From contig NZ_CP156060.1 of NCBI RefSeq assembly GCF_039778605.1, positions 3,624,001 through 3,688,000 of the forward strand: a DNA stretch of 64,000 bases. The letters run 5' to 3'. Shown piece after piece: positions 34,788-47,083 of the stretch. The stretch comes from Flavobacterium sp. WV_118_3. GTDB lineage: Bacteria > Bacteroidota > Bacteroidia > Flavobacteriales > Flavobacteriaceae. A model generated the notes under the pieces. The model worked only from the letters and a program-made list of their open reading frames with translations. It was not told the DNA's origin and made no database searches. A program made the position numbers and the translations under genes. The number at the start of each line of letters is the position of its first letter. Within the stretch, counting starts at the first letter, position 1.

Positions 34788-35714
34788 ATGATCAATAATA
34801 CAGAGAAATATACCCAATTGATAAAAACCGAAGCCAAACGCCTCGGTTTTTTGTCATGTGGCATATCCCGTGCCGGTTTTCTCGAAGCCGAAGCGCCCCG
34901 ACTGGAAAAGTGGCTTAATGCCCAGATGAACGGAAAAATGGGGTATATGGAAAATCATTTCGACAAGCGGCTCGATCCGACTTTGTTGGTCGAGGATGCC
35001 AAAAGTATTATTTCCCTGACGTTGAATTATTATCCGGAAATCAAACAAAACATGGGGAGTTATAAGATCTCCAAATATGCCTATGGTCAGGATTATCATT
35101 ATGTGATCAAGGAAAAACTCAAGGAGTTATTGTTTTTTATCCAAAATGAGATCGGGGAAGTGTCCGGTCGCGCTTTTGTCGATTCGGCTCCGGTTTTGGA
35201 TAAAGCCTGGGCGGCGAAAAGCGGTTTGGGTTGGATCGGGAAAAACAGTAACCTGCTTTCTAAACAGGTGGGGTCGTTTTTCTTTATCGCCGAATTAATC
35301 GTAGATCTGGAATTGGATTACGACAATGCGACAACCGATCATTGCGGGAAATGTACGGCCTGTATCGATGCTTGTCCTACTGAAGCGATTGTGGCGCCCT
35401 ATGTGGTCGATGGGAGTAAGTGTATTTCCTATTTTACGATCGAATTAAAGGAAAATATCCCGTCGGAGGTAAAAGGGAAATTTGACGACTGGATGTTTGG
35501 TTGCGATGTGTGTCAGGATGTGTGTCCGTGGAATCGTTTTTCAAAACCACATCAGGAGCCGTTGCTTAAACCGAATGAATCCATATTGTCTTTTTCGAAA
35601 AAAGACTGGGAGGAGATTACCGATGAAACCTTCCGAAAGGTTTTTAAGGATTCGGCCGTAAAACGAACCAAGTATGAGGGGTTGGTTCGTAATTTAAACT
35701 TCTTGAAAGACTAA
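34788..35714 (+). CDS. queG: Epoxyqueuosine reductase QueG
   Basis: A 308-aa cobalamin-dependent enzyme that makes queuosine in tRNA by reducing epoxyqueuosine. Conserved parts include [45 protein letters not shown], and two [4Fe-4S] motifs: [13 protein letters not shown] and [10 protein letters not shown] (with the last Cys in each exchanged between clusters). It is shorter than E. coli QueG, lacking the C-terminal HEAT-like extension. It is in an operon with ruvB, a pairing seen in many Bacteroidetes. Confidence 0.95.
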   Translation: MINNTEKYTQLIKTEAKRLGFLSCGISRAGFLEAEAPRLEKWLNAQMNGKMGYMENHFDKRLDPTLLVEDAKSIISLTLNYYPEIKQNMGSYKISKYAYGQDYHYVIKEKLKELLFFIQNEIGEVSGRAFVDSAPVLDKAWAAKSGLGWIGKNSNLLSKQVGSFFFIAELIVDLELDYDNATTDHCGKCTACIDACPTEAIVAPYVVDGSKCISYFTIELKENIPSEVKGKFDDWMFGCDVCQDVCPWNRFSKPHQEPLLKPNESILSFSKKDWEEITDETFRKVFKDSAVKRTKYEGLVRNLNFLKD

Positions 35715-35841
35715 TTGTCAGTTTTTTACGTCATTAAAAAGTTCTTTTTGGTTTCTTTTTGTTAAATTTATTAGGTGTTTTTTATAAATGAAACATTACT
35801 GTGTTAAATAAATAAAATAGTAACATTTAATAATTTAACTT

Positions 35842-36672
35842 ATGAAATTAATTACCTCCCAAATTGCTTTTTTACTGATTGTTTTTTGTACAACCTATGC
35901 CCGGGGACAAGTCGGAATAGGAACAGCTCATCCTGATGAGTCGGCGATGCTTCATGTGGCCGGACATGATAAAGGAACGTTGTTGTCCAGAGTTGCGCTG
36001 ACAGCAAATACCGATACCGAAACGATACGGGATCCGGCGGTAGGATTACTGGTTTATAATACTACGGCAGCTGCCGTGGGAACCAATGCCGAAATACCGA
36101 CGGGGTATCACTACTGGAATGGAACAAAATGGGTGAATATTGCCGAAACCTCCAATTCCAATGGTAGTAATGCTACTGTTAAAACATATGCGTATGTGGG
36201 TGCTTATGCCGGTCAGCTTAATGGAATCAGTGTCGGGGATTTTTCTTTCCGTTTGTTTCTTAGTCCGAATACCACAAGTGGGACGACAAGCGAACGGGTT
36301 TCTCCGCAAATCCGAAATAATACCGAAAATAGTATTGATCTTACCGGTTTTGCTGCGATGAATTATGGTAACGGTTCTGGTACAATTAACTATACTTCCG
36401 GAACGGTAATTAATACGGCTGTAAATCTGGTTAATCCGAATAGCCGTACGTTACCGGCAAATACCTGGGCTTGGTGGGGCGAATCCGGATTTATCCAGGA
36501 TTCAGGAGGAAGTACCAGTGAAAAAAGACAATATACCCTAACTGTCGATGATATCAATTATAACAAGTTTTGGCGGGTGGAATTTATGTTTATCAATCCT
36601 GGCGGTACGGTGGCATCATTGCCTACAGCTAAATGTATAATTTATGTAGAAGAAGTAAGTAGTACGCCTTAA
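35842..36672 (+). CDS. Secreted surface protein with VGIG head module (short form)
   Basis: A 276-aa protein with a signal peptide (MKLITSQIAFLLIVFCTTYARG). The mature start VGIGTAHPDESAMLHVAG, KGTLLSRVALT, VGLLVYNTTAAAV and YHYWNGTKWVNIAE repeats the plan of the head on the 5933 protein. The remaining ~170 residues are Ser/Thr/Asn-rich with beta character (GNGSGTINYTSGTV, LPANTWAWWGESGFIQ). No sorting domain or lipobox is seen. It stands alone between queG and maeB. Function unknown; surface display is inferred only from the signal and composition. Confidence 0.75.
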   Translation: MKLITSQIAFLLIVFCTTYARGQVGIGTAHPDESAMLHVAGHDKGTLLSRVALTANTDTETIRDPAVGLLVYNTTAAAVGTNAEIPTGYHYWNGTKWVNIAETSNSNGSNATVKTYAYVGAYAGQLNGISVGDFSFRLFLSPNTTSGTTSERVSPQIRNNTENSIDLTGFAAMNYGNGSGTINYTSGTVINTAVNLVNPNSRTLPANTWAWWGESGFIQDSGGSTSEKRQYTLTVDDINYNKFWRVEFMFINPGGTVASLPTAKCIIYVEEVSSTP

Positions 36673-36697
36673 AATATTTTGTTTAGCCTATTGTTGT

Positions 36698-36735
36698 ACA
36701 GCGGGTTATCTTTTTAGATGACCCGCTGTCTTTAT
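36698..36735 (+). terminator. Terminator-like hairpin after the VGIG protein
   Basis: ACAGCGGGTTATC (36698-36710) pairs with GATGACCCGCTGT (36717-36729), one G-T pair, followed by CTTTATAAA. The T tract is weak. Confidence 0.6.
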
Positions 36736-36773
36736 AAAAGGGCGCGGTTTTTTAAAATATTCGCTGTTAAAAG

Positions 36774-36805
36774 TTTCTAAAATTATGTGCATACCGTTAT
36801 CTTTG
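36774..36805 (+). promoter_or_regulatory. Promoter of maeB
   Basis: TTTC at 36774-36777, 20-nt spacer, TATCTTTG at 36798-36805; ATG at 36828. Confidence 0.55.
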
Positions 36806-36827
36806 TGAGTTAGTAAAATAAAAAACT

Positions 36828-39125
36828 ATGCATAAAGACAGCAAAAGAAGAGAGGCTTTATTATATCATGCGAAACCTACACCCGGAAAAATCCAGGTAG
36901 TACCCACTAAAAAATATGCAACACAACGCGATCTGGCATTGGCATATTCCCCGGGAGTTGCAGAGCCATGTTTGGAGATTGAGAAAGATGTAAACAATGT
37001 GTATAAGTATACGGCCAAAGGAAACCTGGTAGCAGTGATTTCCAATGGAACGGCTGTCTTGGGATTGGGCGATATCGGACCGGAAGCTTCAAAACCGGTT
37101 ATGGAAGGTAAAGGACTTTTGTTTAAAATCTTCGCCGATATTGATGTGTTTGATATTGAAGTGGATACCAAAGACGTAGATAAATTTATTGAAACGGTTA
37201 AAAATATTGCGCCCACTTTTGGCGGAATCAACCTGGAAGATATTAAAGCACCGGAATCGTTTGAAATCGAACGACGATTGGTGGAAGAATTGAATATTCC
37301 GGTAATGCACGACGACCAACACGGAACAGCGATTATTTCGGCTGCAGCCTTATTAAATGCTGTAGAATTGGCCGGGAAGAAAATGGGAGAGGTGAAAATG
37401 GTAATCTCCGGAGCCGGTTCGGCAGCTATTGCCTGTGCCAACCTGTATGTGTCGTTTGGTGTTAAACAGGAGAACATCGTAATGTTTAACAGTAAAGGAG
37501 CGCTGCGTAAAGGAGATCCTAGAGTTTCCGAAATGCAGGCAAAATATGCTACCGATAAAGAATACGCTTCTCTTGGCGATGCGATGTTAGGAGCCGATGT
37601 ATTTATCGGTTTGTCTTCGGGCGATATCGTAACACCGGATATGTTAGTTGGAATGGCTGAGAATCCAATTGTTTTTGCCATGGCAAATCCGCGTCCGGAA
37701 ATCAATTATGACGTCGCTATCGCAACCCGTAAAGATATTATTATGGCTACCGGTCGTTCGGATCATCCTAATCAGGTCAATAACGTACTTGGGTTTCCTT
37801 TTATTTTTAGAGGTGCTTTAGACGTTCGTGCAACCAAAATTAATGAAGAAATGAAAAAAGCTGCGGTAGTGGCTTTGGCTAATCTGGCCAAAGAATCCGT
37901 ACCGGAGCAGGTAAATATCGCGTATGGCGAAACCAAATTAATTTTCGGTAGAGATTATATCATTCCGAAACCGTTTGATCCAAGATTGATTGCCGAAGTT
38001 CCACCGGCTGTAGCCAAAGCAGCTATGGAATCAGGAGTGGCAACAGCGCCAATTACCGACTGGGATAAATACCGTGAGGAATTATTGGAACGTATGGGAT
38101 CGGATAACAAAATGCTACGACTGTTACAGAACCGTGCCAAAACAGATCCGAAGCGTGTCATTTTTGCCGAAGCCGACCACTTGGATGTGTTAAAAGCAGC
38201 ACAGATCGTTTTGGAAGAAGGTATCGGACAGCCGATCTTATTGGGTAACCGCGAAACCATTTTGGAATTAAAAGCGGAAATCGGTTTCGAAGAGGAAGTG
38301 TTGATTATCGACCCGAAAACCAAAGAAGAGGAAGAACGAAGAAATCGTTTTGCCGAAGTATATTGGAAAGCCCGTCAAAGAAGAGGCACAACTTTATTGG
38401 ATGCTCAGAAGTGGATGCGCGAACGTAACTATTTCGCCGCGATGATGATCAATGAAGGCGAAGCCGATGCTTTGGTAACCGGATATTCCAGAAGTTATCC
38501 AACAGTGGTAAAACCAATGTTGGAGCTAATTGAAAAAGCACCTGGTGTTTCAAGAGTTGCGACAACCAACCTGATGATGACCAAACGCGGACCATTATTC
38601 CTGGCTGATACAGCAATCAATCCGAATCCTTCAGCGGAAGATTTGGCTAAAATTGCGTTGATGACCGCCAAAACGGTAAAAATGTTCGGTATGGAACCGG
38701 TGATTGCCATGGTGTCGTTCTCGAATTTTGGATCATCTAAAAATGAAGGCGCTTCCAAAGTACGCGAAGCAGTGGCCTATTTGCATAAAAACCACCCGGA
38801 TTTAATTGTGGACGGTGAGATTCAAACCGACTTTGCGTTGAATTCGGATATGCTAAAAAGCAAATTCCCATTCTCAAAACTGGCGAATAAAAAAGTAAAT
38901 ACCCTGATTTTTCCAAATCTGGATGCCGCCAATATCACCTATAAGATGATAAAAGAGTTGTATAAATCGGTGTCGATCGGACCAATCATGTTAGGATTGG
39001 AGAAACCGGTACATATTTTCCAGTTAGGAGCCAGTGTAGAAGAAATGGTGAATATGGCTGCCGTTGCGGTTGTCGATGCTCAGGAAAAAGAGAAGCGGTC
39101 GAAACAACAATCAGTAAAGAAATAA
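36828..39125 (+). CDS. maeB: NADP-dependent malic enzyme fused to a phosphotransacetylase-like domain
   Basis: A 765-aa MaeB-type enzyme that turns malate into pyruvate and CO2 with NADP reduction. The N-terminal malic enzyme part (1 to about 420) shows YSPGVAEPC, the catalytic Lys and Asp region (GDIGPEASKPVMEGKGLLFK, MHDDQHGTAII) and the nucleotide fold VVISGAGSAAIACA. The C-terminal part (about 430-760) resembles phosphate acetyltransferase (RVIFAEADHLDVLKAAQIV, LVTGYSRSYPTV, TNLMMTKRGPLFLADTAIN). In this class that domain is regulatory, sensing acetyl-CoA, rather than catalytic. It has its own promoter; no strong terminator was seen before ruvA. Confidence 0.96.
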   Translation: MHKDSKRREALLYHAKPTPGKIQVVPTKKYATQRDLALAYSPGVAEPCLEIEKDVNNVYKYTAKGNLVAVISNGTAVLGLGDIGPEASKPVMEGKGLLFKIFADIDVFDIEVDTKDVDKFIETVKNIAPTFGGINLEDIKAPESFEIERRLVEELNIPVMHDDQHGTAIISAAALLNAVELAGKKMGEVKMVISGAGSAAIACANLYVSFGVKQENIVMFNSKGALRKGDPRVSEMQAKYATDKEYASLGDAMLGADVFIGLSSGDIVTPDMLVGMAENPIVFAMANPRPEINYDVAIATRKDIIMATGRSDHPNQVNNVLGFPFIFRGALDVRATKINEEMKKAAVVALANLAKESVPEQVNIAYGETKLIFGRDYIIPKPFDPRLIAEVPPAVAKAAMESGVATAPITDWDKYREELLERMGSDNKMLRLLQNRAKTDPKRVIFAEADHLDVLKAAQIVLEEGIGQPILLGNRETILELKAEIGFEEEVLIIDPKTKEEEERRNRFAEVYWKARQRRGTTLLDAQKWMRERNYFAAMMINEGEADALVTGYSRSYPTVVKPMLELIEKAPGVSRVATTNLMMTKRGPLFLADTAINPNPSAEDLAKIALMTAKTVKMFGMEPVIAMVSFSNFGSSKNEGASKVREAVAYLHKNHPDLIVDGEIQTDFALNSDMLKSKFPFSKLANKKVNTLIFPNLDAANITYKMIKELYKSVSIGPIMLGLEKPVHIFQLGASVEEMVNMAAVAVVDAQEKEKRSKQQSVKK

Positions 39126-39189
39126 TTACGGGTAACGGAACAAAATAGTCACTTTGTACTATAAAATTAGGATAGTAAAAGATTTTTCT

Positions 39190-39197
39190 TATTTTTG
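39190..39197 (+). promoter_or_regulatory. Possible -7 element of ruvA-sprA
   Basis: TATTTTTG fits TAnnTTTG 22 nt before the ruvA start; no well spaced -33 TTTG. Confidence 0.3.
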
Positions 39198-39219
39198 GTA
39201 ATAACGAATACGGGTCAAT

Positions 39220-39801
39220 ATGATTGCACATATTAAGGGACGGCTTGCCGAAAAGTCGCCAACAGAGGTAATTATAGATTGTAATGGCGTAGGATATCAG
39301 ATCCATATCTCGCTCCATACGTTTTCGTTATTACCAGATACGGAAAATATTAAGCTCTATACGTTTCTTCAGATTAAAGAAGATGCGCATACCCTTTTTG
39401 GTTTTGTCGAAAAAGCCGAAAGAGAACTGTTTAAACTACTGATTTCTGTTTCCGGTGTCGGAGCAGGAACTGCACGGACGATGCTCTCGTCTATTCCTCC
39501 ACAACAAATTATCCATGCTATAGCCAATAACGATGTCGCGACGGTCCAGTCTATTAAAGGAATCGGGGCTAAAACGGCGCAACGCGTTATTCTGGATCTG
39601 AAGGATAAAGTGCTTAAAGTTTATAATTTAGAGGAAGTTTCGGCAGTAGAAAGCAATACAAATAAAAATGAAGCGTTATCAGCTTTGGAGGTTTTGGGAT
39701 TCCTGAGGAAATCAGCCGAAAAAGTAGTTGATAAAATTGTTAAAGATAATCCAGATGCTTCTGTGGAATCAATCATTAAACTAGCTTTAAAAAATTTATA
39801 A
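39220..39801 (+). CDS. ruvA: Holliday junction branch migration protein RuvA
   Basis: A 193-aa protein. Domain I is an OB fold (MIAHIKGRLAEKSPTEVII, GVGYQIHI, LYTFLQIKEDAHTLFGFVEKAERELF). Domain II has two helix-hairpin-helix motifs (LISVSGVGAGTARTML and IKGIGAKTAQRVILDLKDK). Domain III is the small C-terminal RuvB-binding helix bundle (ALSALEVLGFLRKSAEKVV). It tetramerises on Holliday junctions and loads RuvB. sprA follows 3 nt after the stop, so the two are co-transcribed. Confidence 0.97.
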   Translation: MIAHIKGRLAEKSPTEVIIDCNGVGYQIHISLHTFSLLPDTENIKLYTFLQIKEDAHTLFGFVEKAERELFKLLISVSGVGAGTARTMLSSIPPQQIIHAIANNDVATVQSIKGIGAKTAQRVILDLKDKVLKVYNLEEVSAVESNTNKNEALSALEVLGFLRKSAEKVVDKIVKDNPDASVESIIKLALKNL

Positions 39802-39804
39802 TTC

Positions 39805-42800
39805 TTGGAAACATTTTACTCGCATGATTTTTTTAAGAAGATAAAGACCGGACTCACGATTTTGGTTTTATTCTTTTGTTTTTCTGTCCAGGCTCAGGTT
39901 GACGAAGAAGAACAGGATTCTGTTAAAACCGGTTCTTCAGTAGGAAAACTTAATATCTCCAATCCGAAAAGTATTGTAGAAGCTTATACCTATGATCCGG
40001 TAACCAACCGGTATATCTATACCAAAACATTCGACGGTTTTAATATTAATTACCCGATCATCCTAACGCCAAAGGAATATGAAGAGTTGGTGTTGCGAGA
40101 GTCCATGCGAGACTATTTCAAGAAAAAATCAAGTGCTATCGACGGTAAAAAAGAAGGTAGCGAAAATGCGAAAAAAGATTTATTACCGCGATATTATGTA
40201 AATTCCAATTTCTTCGAAGCCATCTTTGGAGGAAATACAATCGACGTAAAACCGCTCGGTTCCGTTGAAGTGGATTTGGGAATGCGGTATACCAAACAGG
40301 ATAACCCGGCATTTTCGCCTAGAAACCGTTCTACCTTTACTTTCGATTTCGACCAGCGAATCAGTTTGAGTTTACAAGGAAAAGTAGGAACCCGTTTAAA
40401 TGTAAATGCCAACTACGATACCCAGTCGACTTTTGCTTTCCAGAATTTAATTAAATTAGAATATACACCAACCGAAGACGATATTATTAAAAAGATCGAA
40501 GTCGGAAACGTAAGCTTGCCGCTAAACAGTTCTTTGATCCGTGGCGCGCAAAGTCTTTTCGGGGTGAAAGCGCAATTCCAGTTTGGGAAGACGACCATTA
40601 CCGGGGTTTTCTCCGAACAGAAATCACAAACAAAAACCGTTACCGCGCAAGGTGGTGGAACAATCCAGGAATTCCAGTTATTTGCATTGGATTATGATTC
40701 CGACCGACACTATTTCCTGTCGCAGTATTTCCGCAATCGTTATGACGAAGCCTTAAAGCAGTATCCGCAAATTAACAGCCGGGTACAGATTACCCGTGTG
40801 GAAGTTTGGATCACCAACAAACAAAACCGTGTTAGTGGTACCGATAACAACCTGCGTAACATTATGGCGTTACAGGATTTGGGAGAGGCGCAACAATTGG
40901 GTGTGCCTGATGCCAGCATCATTGGAATCCCTTCCGGTGGATTTTTTAACCAGCCTTCGGGATCTCCTGTTGATAATAAAAATAACAAATTCGATCCCGG
41001 AGCGATCGGAACCAACTACCTGAATTCGGGTATCCGTGAAATTGTAAACGGAAGTGCCGGATTTAGTGTGCCAGCCTATAACGTGGTCGAAGGTAAAGAT
41101 TACGCCAAATTGGAAAATGCGCGTAAATTATCGTCCAACGAATATACCTATCACCAGCAATTGGGATACATCTCGTTAAACCAGCGTTTGGCAAACGACG
41201 AAGTATTGGCAGTAGCCTACCAGTATACCATCGGGGATAAAGTATACCAGGTTGGGGAATTCGGAACCGATGGTATCGATGCCACACAGGTTCAAAACGG
41301 AATCCCGTCGACACAAAGTCTTATCGTAAAATTATTAAAAAGTAACCTGACCAACGTAAACCAGCCCATCTGGAATTTGATGATGAAAAATATCTATCAG
41401 ATCCCGGGTGCTTACCAGTTGTCGCAGGAAGATTTCCGTTTTAATATTTTGTATACCGACCCATCACCGTTAAACTATATTGTTCCGGCTGGTCCGGGCA
41501 GTGGATCGCAACCCGCGATTCCATTACCGGGTGATGTGGAAAATACACCATTGATTAAAGTTTTCAATGTAGACCGTCTGAATTATACGAACGACCCGCA
41601 GGTAGGGGGCGACGGTTTCTTCGATTTTGTTCCGGGTATTACGGTCGATCAGCAAAATGGACGTATCATCTTTACTACTGTAGAGCCATTCGGGGATCAC
41701 CTTTTTGAAAAATTACGATCCAACGGAAATGAAAATTATGATGGTGACGTAACCAGTGGTATCGATTATAATGCCAACCAGCGTAAATATGTATTCCGAA
41801 ACCTGTATAAAACCACTCAGGCGGGTGCATTACAGGATAGTGATAAAAATAAGTTCCAGTTAAAAGGTAAATTCAAATCCTCGGGAGGGGACGGTATTGC
41901 GATTGGAGCCTTTAACGTACCACAGGGGTCGGTTGTTGTAACCGCCGGTGGACGTCGTTTGGTTGAAGGTGTGGATTATACCGTAGATTATCAGAGAGGA
42001 CGCGTACAAATCCTGGATCCGTCTTTACAGGCGTCCAGTATTCCGATTGAAGTGTCGTTGGAGAATAACGCCATCTTTGGTCAGCAAACCCGACGTTTTT
42101 ACGGTTTAAACGTGGAACACAAATTCTCGGATAAATTCCTGGTAGGAGGTACGTTCCTACGATTATCGGAACGTCCGTTTACACAAAAATCAAACTACGG
42201 TCAGGAGTCGGTAAACAATACCATTTATGGTCTAAATACCAATTTCTCTACCGAAGTACCCTTCTTTACCCGTTTGGTAAACAAACTTCCGAATGTGGAT
42301 ACCGATGTACCGTCGAACTTATCCTTCCGTGGAGAGATCGCCTATTTACAACCGGGTGCTTCTACCGCGGATCAGTTTAACGGGGAAGCGACAACTTATA
42401 TCGATGACTTCGAAGGTTCGCAGACTACCATCGATATGCGTTCGGCTCAGGCCTGGTCGTTGGCGAGTACGCCGGTGGGCTACGGAGACGAATTGACGGC
42501 TCCGGATTATGGTTTCCGAAGAGCAAAATTATCATGGTATTCTATTGACCCGACCTTCTATGCGTCGTCGCAATTACCGGCCGGTTTATCGGTAGATGAT
42601 ATTTCTTCAAACCGTACCCGTCGTATTTATAGTCAGGAGTTATATCCGGTTACGGATATTGCACAGGGGCAAAGTACGGTGGTCAATACACTCGATTTAA
42701 CCTACTATCCAAAGGAAAGAGGGCCGTATAACTTTAGCCCGTTGGCAAATCCTTCTGATAACTCCTTAGCCAACCCACAAAATAACTGGGGTGGTATTAT

Positions 42801-45800
42801 GAGAGCGATTAACTCAACCAACTTCGAACAGTCGAATGTGGAGTATATCCAGTTCTGGATGATGGATCCGTATTACGGTTCCGATGTTCAGGGGATTACA
42901 ACCAATGAAGGGAAATTAACGTTCAATATTGGAGAGATTTCGGAAGACATCTTAAAAGACGGAAGAAAATTCTATGAAAACGGATTAGGGCCGAACCAGG
43001 TTCTGGTACAACCGCAAGGTCCTTGGGGGAATGTGCCGGCGTCGCAATCGCTAATCTATGCGTTCGATACCAATGAAGGGAATCGTGAAGCGCAGGATGT
43101 TGGTTTGGATGGATTGAACGATGCCGAAGAAGCAGCAAAATTCCCTGCTTTTGCCAGTAATCCCGATCCCGCTGCCGATAACTACCAGTACTTCTTAAAT
43201 GCACAAGGAAATATTATTCAGCGTTACCGAAATTATAATGGTGTTCAGGGGAACTCGCCAATCGCCGTTTCGGATACCAACCGTGGATCGACAACCTTAC
43301 CGGATGTAGAGGATATCAACCGTGATAACACGATGAATACGATTAATGCGTATTGGAAGTTCGAAGTTCCGGTGAAATATTATCCGGGTGAAGTTCCGGT
43401 GGGACAGGATTATATTGCCGACGTTCGGGTAAACAATAACGTTGACCTTGCCAATGGTGGTACCGGTCGTGTACGTTGGATCTTATATAAAATTCCAATT
43501 CTGGAAGCAACCAGTGCCAATCAGGAAGGTTCAATTTCCGATTTCCGTTCGATCCGTTTTATGAGAATGTTTATGTCGAACTTCTCCGATCAGATCACAT
43601 TGCGTTTCGGAGCTTTAGATTTGGTACGTGGGGAGTGGAGACGTTATACCGGAACACTGGATCCAAACGAAACCGAACAACAAAACGAAAATGACAATAC
43701 CGGGTTTGACGTAGTAGCGGTAAACATCCAGGAAAATGGCAACCGTTTGCCAATTCCGTATGTAACACCTCCGGGAGTAACCCGCGAACAATTATACAAC
43801 AACAATACGATTATCAACCAAAACGAGCAATCGTTATCGTTGCGTGTTTATAAAAAAGATGCGAACCTTCCGGGATTAGGAGGTTTGGAACCGGGCGATG
43901 CCAGAGCGGTGTTTAAAAACGTAAGTGTGGATATGCGTCAGTTTAAAAAACTACGTATGTTCCTTCACGCCGAAGCTTTGCAACCACCGGCCGAAACACA
44001 ACCGTTAATGGCCGATCAGATGGTAGCGTTTATCCGTTTTGGTAACGACTTTACCCAAAACTTCTACCAGGTGGAGATTCCGCTTAAACCGTCGGCTTTC
44101 TCGTCGCGTTCGGCAGAAGAAATCTGGCCTGCGGATAATCAAATCGATTTAAGTCTGGAATTGTTAACCAAATTAAAAGTACTCGCATTACAAGGAAACC
44201 TGCCGAATCCGGTGGATCCGTTAACGGGTATCGGATATGCACGTGAGGATGTCCTGGATCCGTCATTGTCTGGAAAACCAAATATGCTGACATTAGGTAT
44301 TAAAGGTAATCCGAACTTTGGTCTGGTACGTACCTTAATGGTCGGGGTGAAAAATATCTCCACTCAGGAAGTGCGCGGGGAAGTTTGGTTTAACGAATTG
44401 CGGATGTCTGATATGGATAACAAAGGCGGTATGGCGGCTATTGCTAATTTAGATACCAACTTTGCCGACCTGATGAATATTTCGGCAACCGGTAGAATGA
44501 GTACCATCGGTTTCGGAACATTAGAACAGGGACCTAACGAAAGAAGTCGTGAGGATTCCAAACAATATAACATCGTTACCAACATTAACATCGGTAAATT
44601 ATTGCCAAAGAAATGGGGAATCAACTTGCCGTTTAACTATGGGGTGGGTGAGGAGATCATTACACCGCAATACGATCCGTTTAATCAGGATATCAAGCTG
44701 CAACAGTTGTTGGATGTAACTGCCGATGGCGCTGAAAAAGACAATATCCGCAACCGTGCGATTAATTATACCAAACGTAAAAGTATCAACTTTATCGGGG
44801 TGAAAAAAGACCGGGCACCGGAACAGAAACAGCACGTGTATGATGTAGAAAATCTAACCTTGTCGTACTCGTTTAACGAAATGGAACACCACGATTTTGA
44901 AGTGGAAAGTTTGGTGGATCAGCAGGTGAAAACCTCAGCCGATTATGCCTATACATTCAAGCCAAAAGCTGTGGAGCCGTTTAAGAAAACGAAGTTTATG
45001 AAGAAAAGCAGCTACTGGAAGATGTTGAGCGATTTTAATTTTAATTACCTGCCAACAACCATTTCATTCAGCTCGACCATTTTGCGTCAGTATAACAGAC
45101 AACAGTTCCGACAAGTGGAAGGGGTAGATGGTATTGGAATCGATCCGTTGTACCGAAGAAATTACTTCTTTAATTACCAATACGGATTCAACTATAACCT
45201 GACGAAATCATTGCGTATTAATTATAGTGCGTCATCCAATAATATCGTTCGAAATTATCTGGATGAAAATAAAATACCGGATCCGACAAATACTATCTGG
45301 GATAGCTATTTTGATATCGGAGAGCCAAACAATCATACGCAACAGTTAAACGTAAATTACGATCTGCCGATAAATAAATTGCCGTTCTTAAGCTTTGTAA
45401 AATCGACCTATACGTATACCGGTGATTACAACTGGCAACGTTCGTCGGATGCTTTCTCGTCGATCGATGGTTACGATTTGGGGAACACGATTCAGAATGC
45501 AGCGTCACACCGATTGAATACGGTATTGACAATGGATAATTTCTATAAGTATATCGGTCTGACCAAACAACGTAGAAAAGCAGTGCCAAAAGCGAATACA
45601 CCGGCTCCGAAAGCTCCGGTTCCGGGTCAGAAAATTACCCAGATCCAGCAAGCTCCGGAAGACAAACCAAATGTGATTATCGACGGTTTGATCGGATTGG
45701 CAACCAGTGTGAAAAATATTCAGATTAACTATACCGATAATGGTGGTACCGTACTTCCGGGGTATTTACCGAAAGTAGGTTTCTTCGGAACCATGCAACC

Positions 45801-47022
45801 GTCGTTAGGATTTATTATGGGTAGCCAGTCGGATATTCGTTATGAAGCAGCCAAAAACGGATGGTTAACTACTTATCCGGAATTCAACCAGAGTTTTACA
45901 CAGGTGCGTAATAAATTATTGGATATTACCGCACAGGTAGAACCGTTTAATGATTTAAAAATTGACTTAAATGCGAATCGTACCTATTCGCAGAATTTCT
46001 CAGAACAGTACGATGTGGATGCATTCGGAAATTATAACGCCCGTTCGCCTTACGATTTTGGTAACTTCTCGATTTCAACAGTGTTGATTAAAACAGCGTT
46101 TTCAAGAAGTGACGAAACCGGTTCGGATGCGTTTAACGATTTTAGAGAAAACCGATTGACCATTGCAAGACGTTTGGCAACCGAAAGAGGTCTGGATCCG
46201 AATAATACTACTCCGGATGGTTATCCGGTTGGATTTGGAAGAAATAGCCAGGCGGTATTATTACCAGCATTCCTTGCTGCTTATACCGGAACAAGCGCTT
46301 CAAGTGTGTCAACAGGAATTTTCCGCGATGTGCCAATTCCGAACTGGAATATAAAATATACCGGATTGATGCGTTATGGGTTCTTTAAAGAAAATTTCAA
46401 ACGATTCTCATTACAACACGGTTATCGTGCCTCGTATACGGTAAGTTCATTCCGTTCGAATTTCGATTACGATGCCGATCCGAATGCTATTAACCCGACA
46501 ACAGGAAACTATCCGGTGAAAACAATTGTAGCGAATGTCAACTTAGTGGAGCAGTTTAATCCGTTGATGCGAGTGGATTTTGAAATGAAAAACTCATTCA
46601 AGATTTTAGCCGAAATGAAAAAAGACCGAAGCTTATCATTGAGTTTCGATAACGGATTGTTAACCGAAGTGAAAGGAAATGAGTATACGCTGGAATTTGG
46701 ATATCGTTTTAAAGATGTTACAATCAACTCCAAACTGGCCGATAATCCAATGGGTGTGATTCGTAGTGATATTAACCTGAAAGCGAATTTAACATTGCGT
46801 CAAAATCAGACGATCGTTCGTTATTTGGATTACGATAATAACCAGTTGGCTGGTGGTCAGGATATCTGGTCGTTAAAATTAACAGCCGATTATATGTTCA
46901 GTAAAAACCTGACAGCGATTTTCTATTACGACCATTCGTTCTCGCAGGCGGTGATCTCGACTTCGTTCCCGATGACGAATATCCGTTCCGGTTTTACACT
47001 GCGATATAACTTCGGAAATTAA
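39805..47022 (+). CDS. sprA: SprA, outer-membrane translocon of the type IX secretion system
   Basis: A 2405-aa protein, the size expected for SprA (Sov), which forms the giant 36-strand beta barrel that passes T9SS cargo. A signal peptide (about residues 10-31, [13 protein letters not shown]) is followed by long alternating beta-strand sequence, aromatic-rich strands, and the family blocks [45 protein letters not shown] and a final strand ending [16 protein letters not shown]. The only workable start is a TTG at 39805, 3 nt after ruvA; no in-frame ATG lies before the signal segment. It also supports gliding by exporting SprB-type adhesins. No terminator is seen after it; gcvH has its own promoter. 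Confidence 0.95.
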   Translation: METFYSHDFFKKIKTGLTILVLFFCFSVQAQVDEEEQDSVKTGSSVGKLNISNPKSIVEAYTYDPVTNRYIYTKTFDGFNINYPIILTPKEYEELVLRESMRDYFKKKSSAIDGKKEGSENAKKDLLPRYYVNSNFFEAIFGGNTIDVKPLGSVEVDLGMRYTKQDNPAFSPRNRSTFTFDFDQRISLSLQGKVGTRLNVNANYDTQSTFAFQNLIKLEYTPTEDDIIKKIEVGNVSLPLNSSLIRGAQSLFGVKAQFQFGKTTITGVFSEQKSQTKTVTAQGGGTIQEFQLFALDYDSDRHYFLSQYFRNRYDEALKQYPQINSRVQITRVEVWITNKQNRVSGTDNNLRNIMALQDLGEAQQLGVPDASIIGIPSGGFFNQPSGSPVDNKNNKFDPGAIGTNYLNSGIREIVNGSAGFSVPAYNVVEGKDYAKLENARKLSSNEYTYHQQLGYISLNQRLANDEVLAVAYQYTIGDKVYQVGEFGTDGIDATQVQNGIPSTQSLIVKLLKSNLTNVNQPIWNLMMKNIYQIPGAYQLSQEDFRFNILYTDPSPLNYIVPAGPGSGSQPAIPLPGDVENTPLIKVFNVDRLNYTNDPQVGGDGFFDFVPGITVDQQNGRIIFTTVEPFGDHLFEKLRSNGNENYDGDVTSGIDYNANQRKYVFRNLYKTTQAGALQDSDKNKFQLKGKFKSSGGDGIAIGAFNVPQGSVVVTAGGRRLVEGVDYTVDYQRGRVQILDPSLQASSIPIEVSLENNAIFGQQTRRFYGLNVEHKFSDKFLVGGTFLRLSERPFTQKSNYGQESVNNTIYGLNTNFSTEVPFFTRLVNKLPNVDTDVPSNLSFRGEIAYLQPGASTADQFNGEATTYIDDFEGSQTTIDMRSAQAWSLASTPVGYGDELTAPDYGFRRAKLSWYSIDPTFYASSQLPAGLSVDDISSNRTRRIYSQELYPVTDIAQGQSTVVNTLDLTYYPKERGPYNFSPLANPSDNSLANPQNNWGGIMRAINSTNFEQSNVEYIQFWMMDPYYGSDVQGITTNEGKLTFNIGEISEDILKDGRKFYENGLGPNQVLVQPQGPWGNVPASQSLIYAFDTNEGNREAQDVGLDGLNDAEEAAKFPAFASNPDPAADNYQYFLNAQGNIIQRYRNYNGVQGNSPIAVSDTNRGSTTLPDVEDINRDNTMNTINAYWKFEVPVKYYPGEVPVGQDYIADVRVNNNVDLANGGTGRVRWILYKIPILEATSANQEGSISDFRSIRFMRMFMSNFSDQITLRFGALDLVRGEWRRYTGTLDPNETEQQNENDNTGFDVVAVNIQENGNRLPIPYVTPPGVTREQLYNNNTIINQNEQSLSLRVYKKDANLPGLGGLEPGDARAVFKNVSVDMRQFKKLRMFLHAEALQPPAETQPLMADQMVAFIRFGNDFTQNFYQVEIPLKPSAFSSRSAEEIWPADNQIDLSLELLTKLKVLALQGNLPNPVDPLTGIGYAREDVLDPSLSGKPNMLTLGIKGNPNFGLVRTLMVGVKNISTQEVRGEVWFNELRMSDMDNKGGMAAIANLDTNFADLMNISATGRMSTIGFGTLEQGPNERSREDSKQYNIVTNINIGKLLPKKWGINLPFNYGVGEEIITPQYDPFNQDIKLQQLLDVTADGAEKDNIRNRAINYTKRKSINFIGVKKDRAPEQKQHVYDVENLTLSYSFNEMEHHDFEVESLVDQQVKTSADYAYTFKPKAVEPFKKTKFMKKSSYWKMLSDFNFNYLPTTISFSSTILRQYNRQQFRQVEGVDGIGIDPLYRRNYFFNYQYGFNYNLTKSLRINYSASSNNIVRNYLDENKIPDPTNTIWDSYFDIGEPNNHTQQLNVNYDLPINKLPFLSFVKSTYTYTGDYNWQRSSDAFSSIDGYDLGNTIQNAASHRLNTVLTMDNFYKYIGLTKQRRKAVPKANTPAPKAPVPGQKITQIQQAPEDKPNVIIDGLIGLATSVKNIQINYTDNGGTVLPGYLPKVGFFGTMQPSLGFIMGSQSDIRYEAAKNGWLTTYPEFNQSFTQVRNKLLDITAQVEPFNDLKIDLNANRTYSQNFSEQYDVDAFGNYNARSPYDFGNFSISTVLIKTAFSRSDETGSDAFNDFRENRLTIARRLATERGLDPNNTTPDGYPVGFGRNSQAVLLPAFLAAYTGTSASSVSTGIFRDVPIPNWNIKYTGLMRYGFFKENFKRFSLQHGYRASYTVSSFRSNFDYDADPNAINPTTGNYPVKTIVANVNLVEQFNPLMRVDFEMKNSFKILAEMKKDRSLSLSFDNGLLTEVKGNEYTLEFGYRFKDVTINSKLADNPMGVIRSDINLKANLTLRQNQTIVRYLDYDNNQLAGGQDIWSLKLTADYMFSKNLTAIFYYDHSFSQAVISTSFPMTNIRSGFTLRYNFGN

Positions 47023-47034
47023 TAAGCAAAACAT

Positions 47035-47065
47035 TTTAAAGTTACCGCTAATAAAATTACATTTG
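47035..47065 (+). promoter_or_regulatory. Promoter of gcvH
   Basis: TTTA at 47035-47038, a 19-nt spacer and TACATTTG at 47058-47065, then the ATG at 47084. Confidence 0.55.
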
Positions 47066-47083
47066 TCAATAAAAATAAACACA

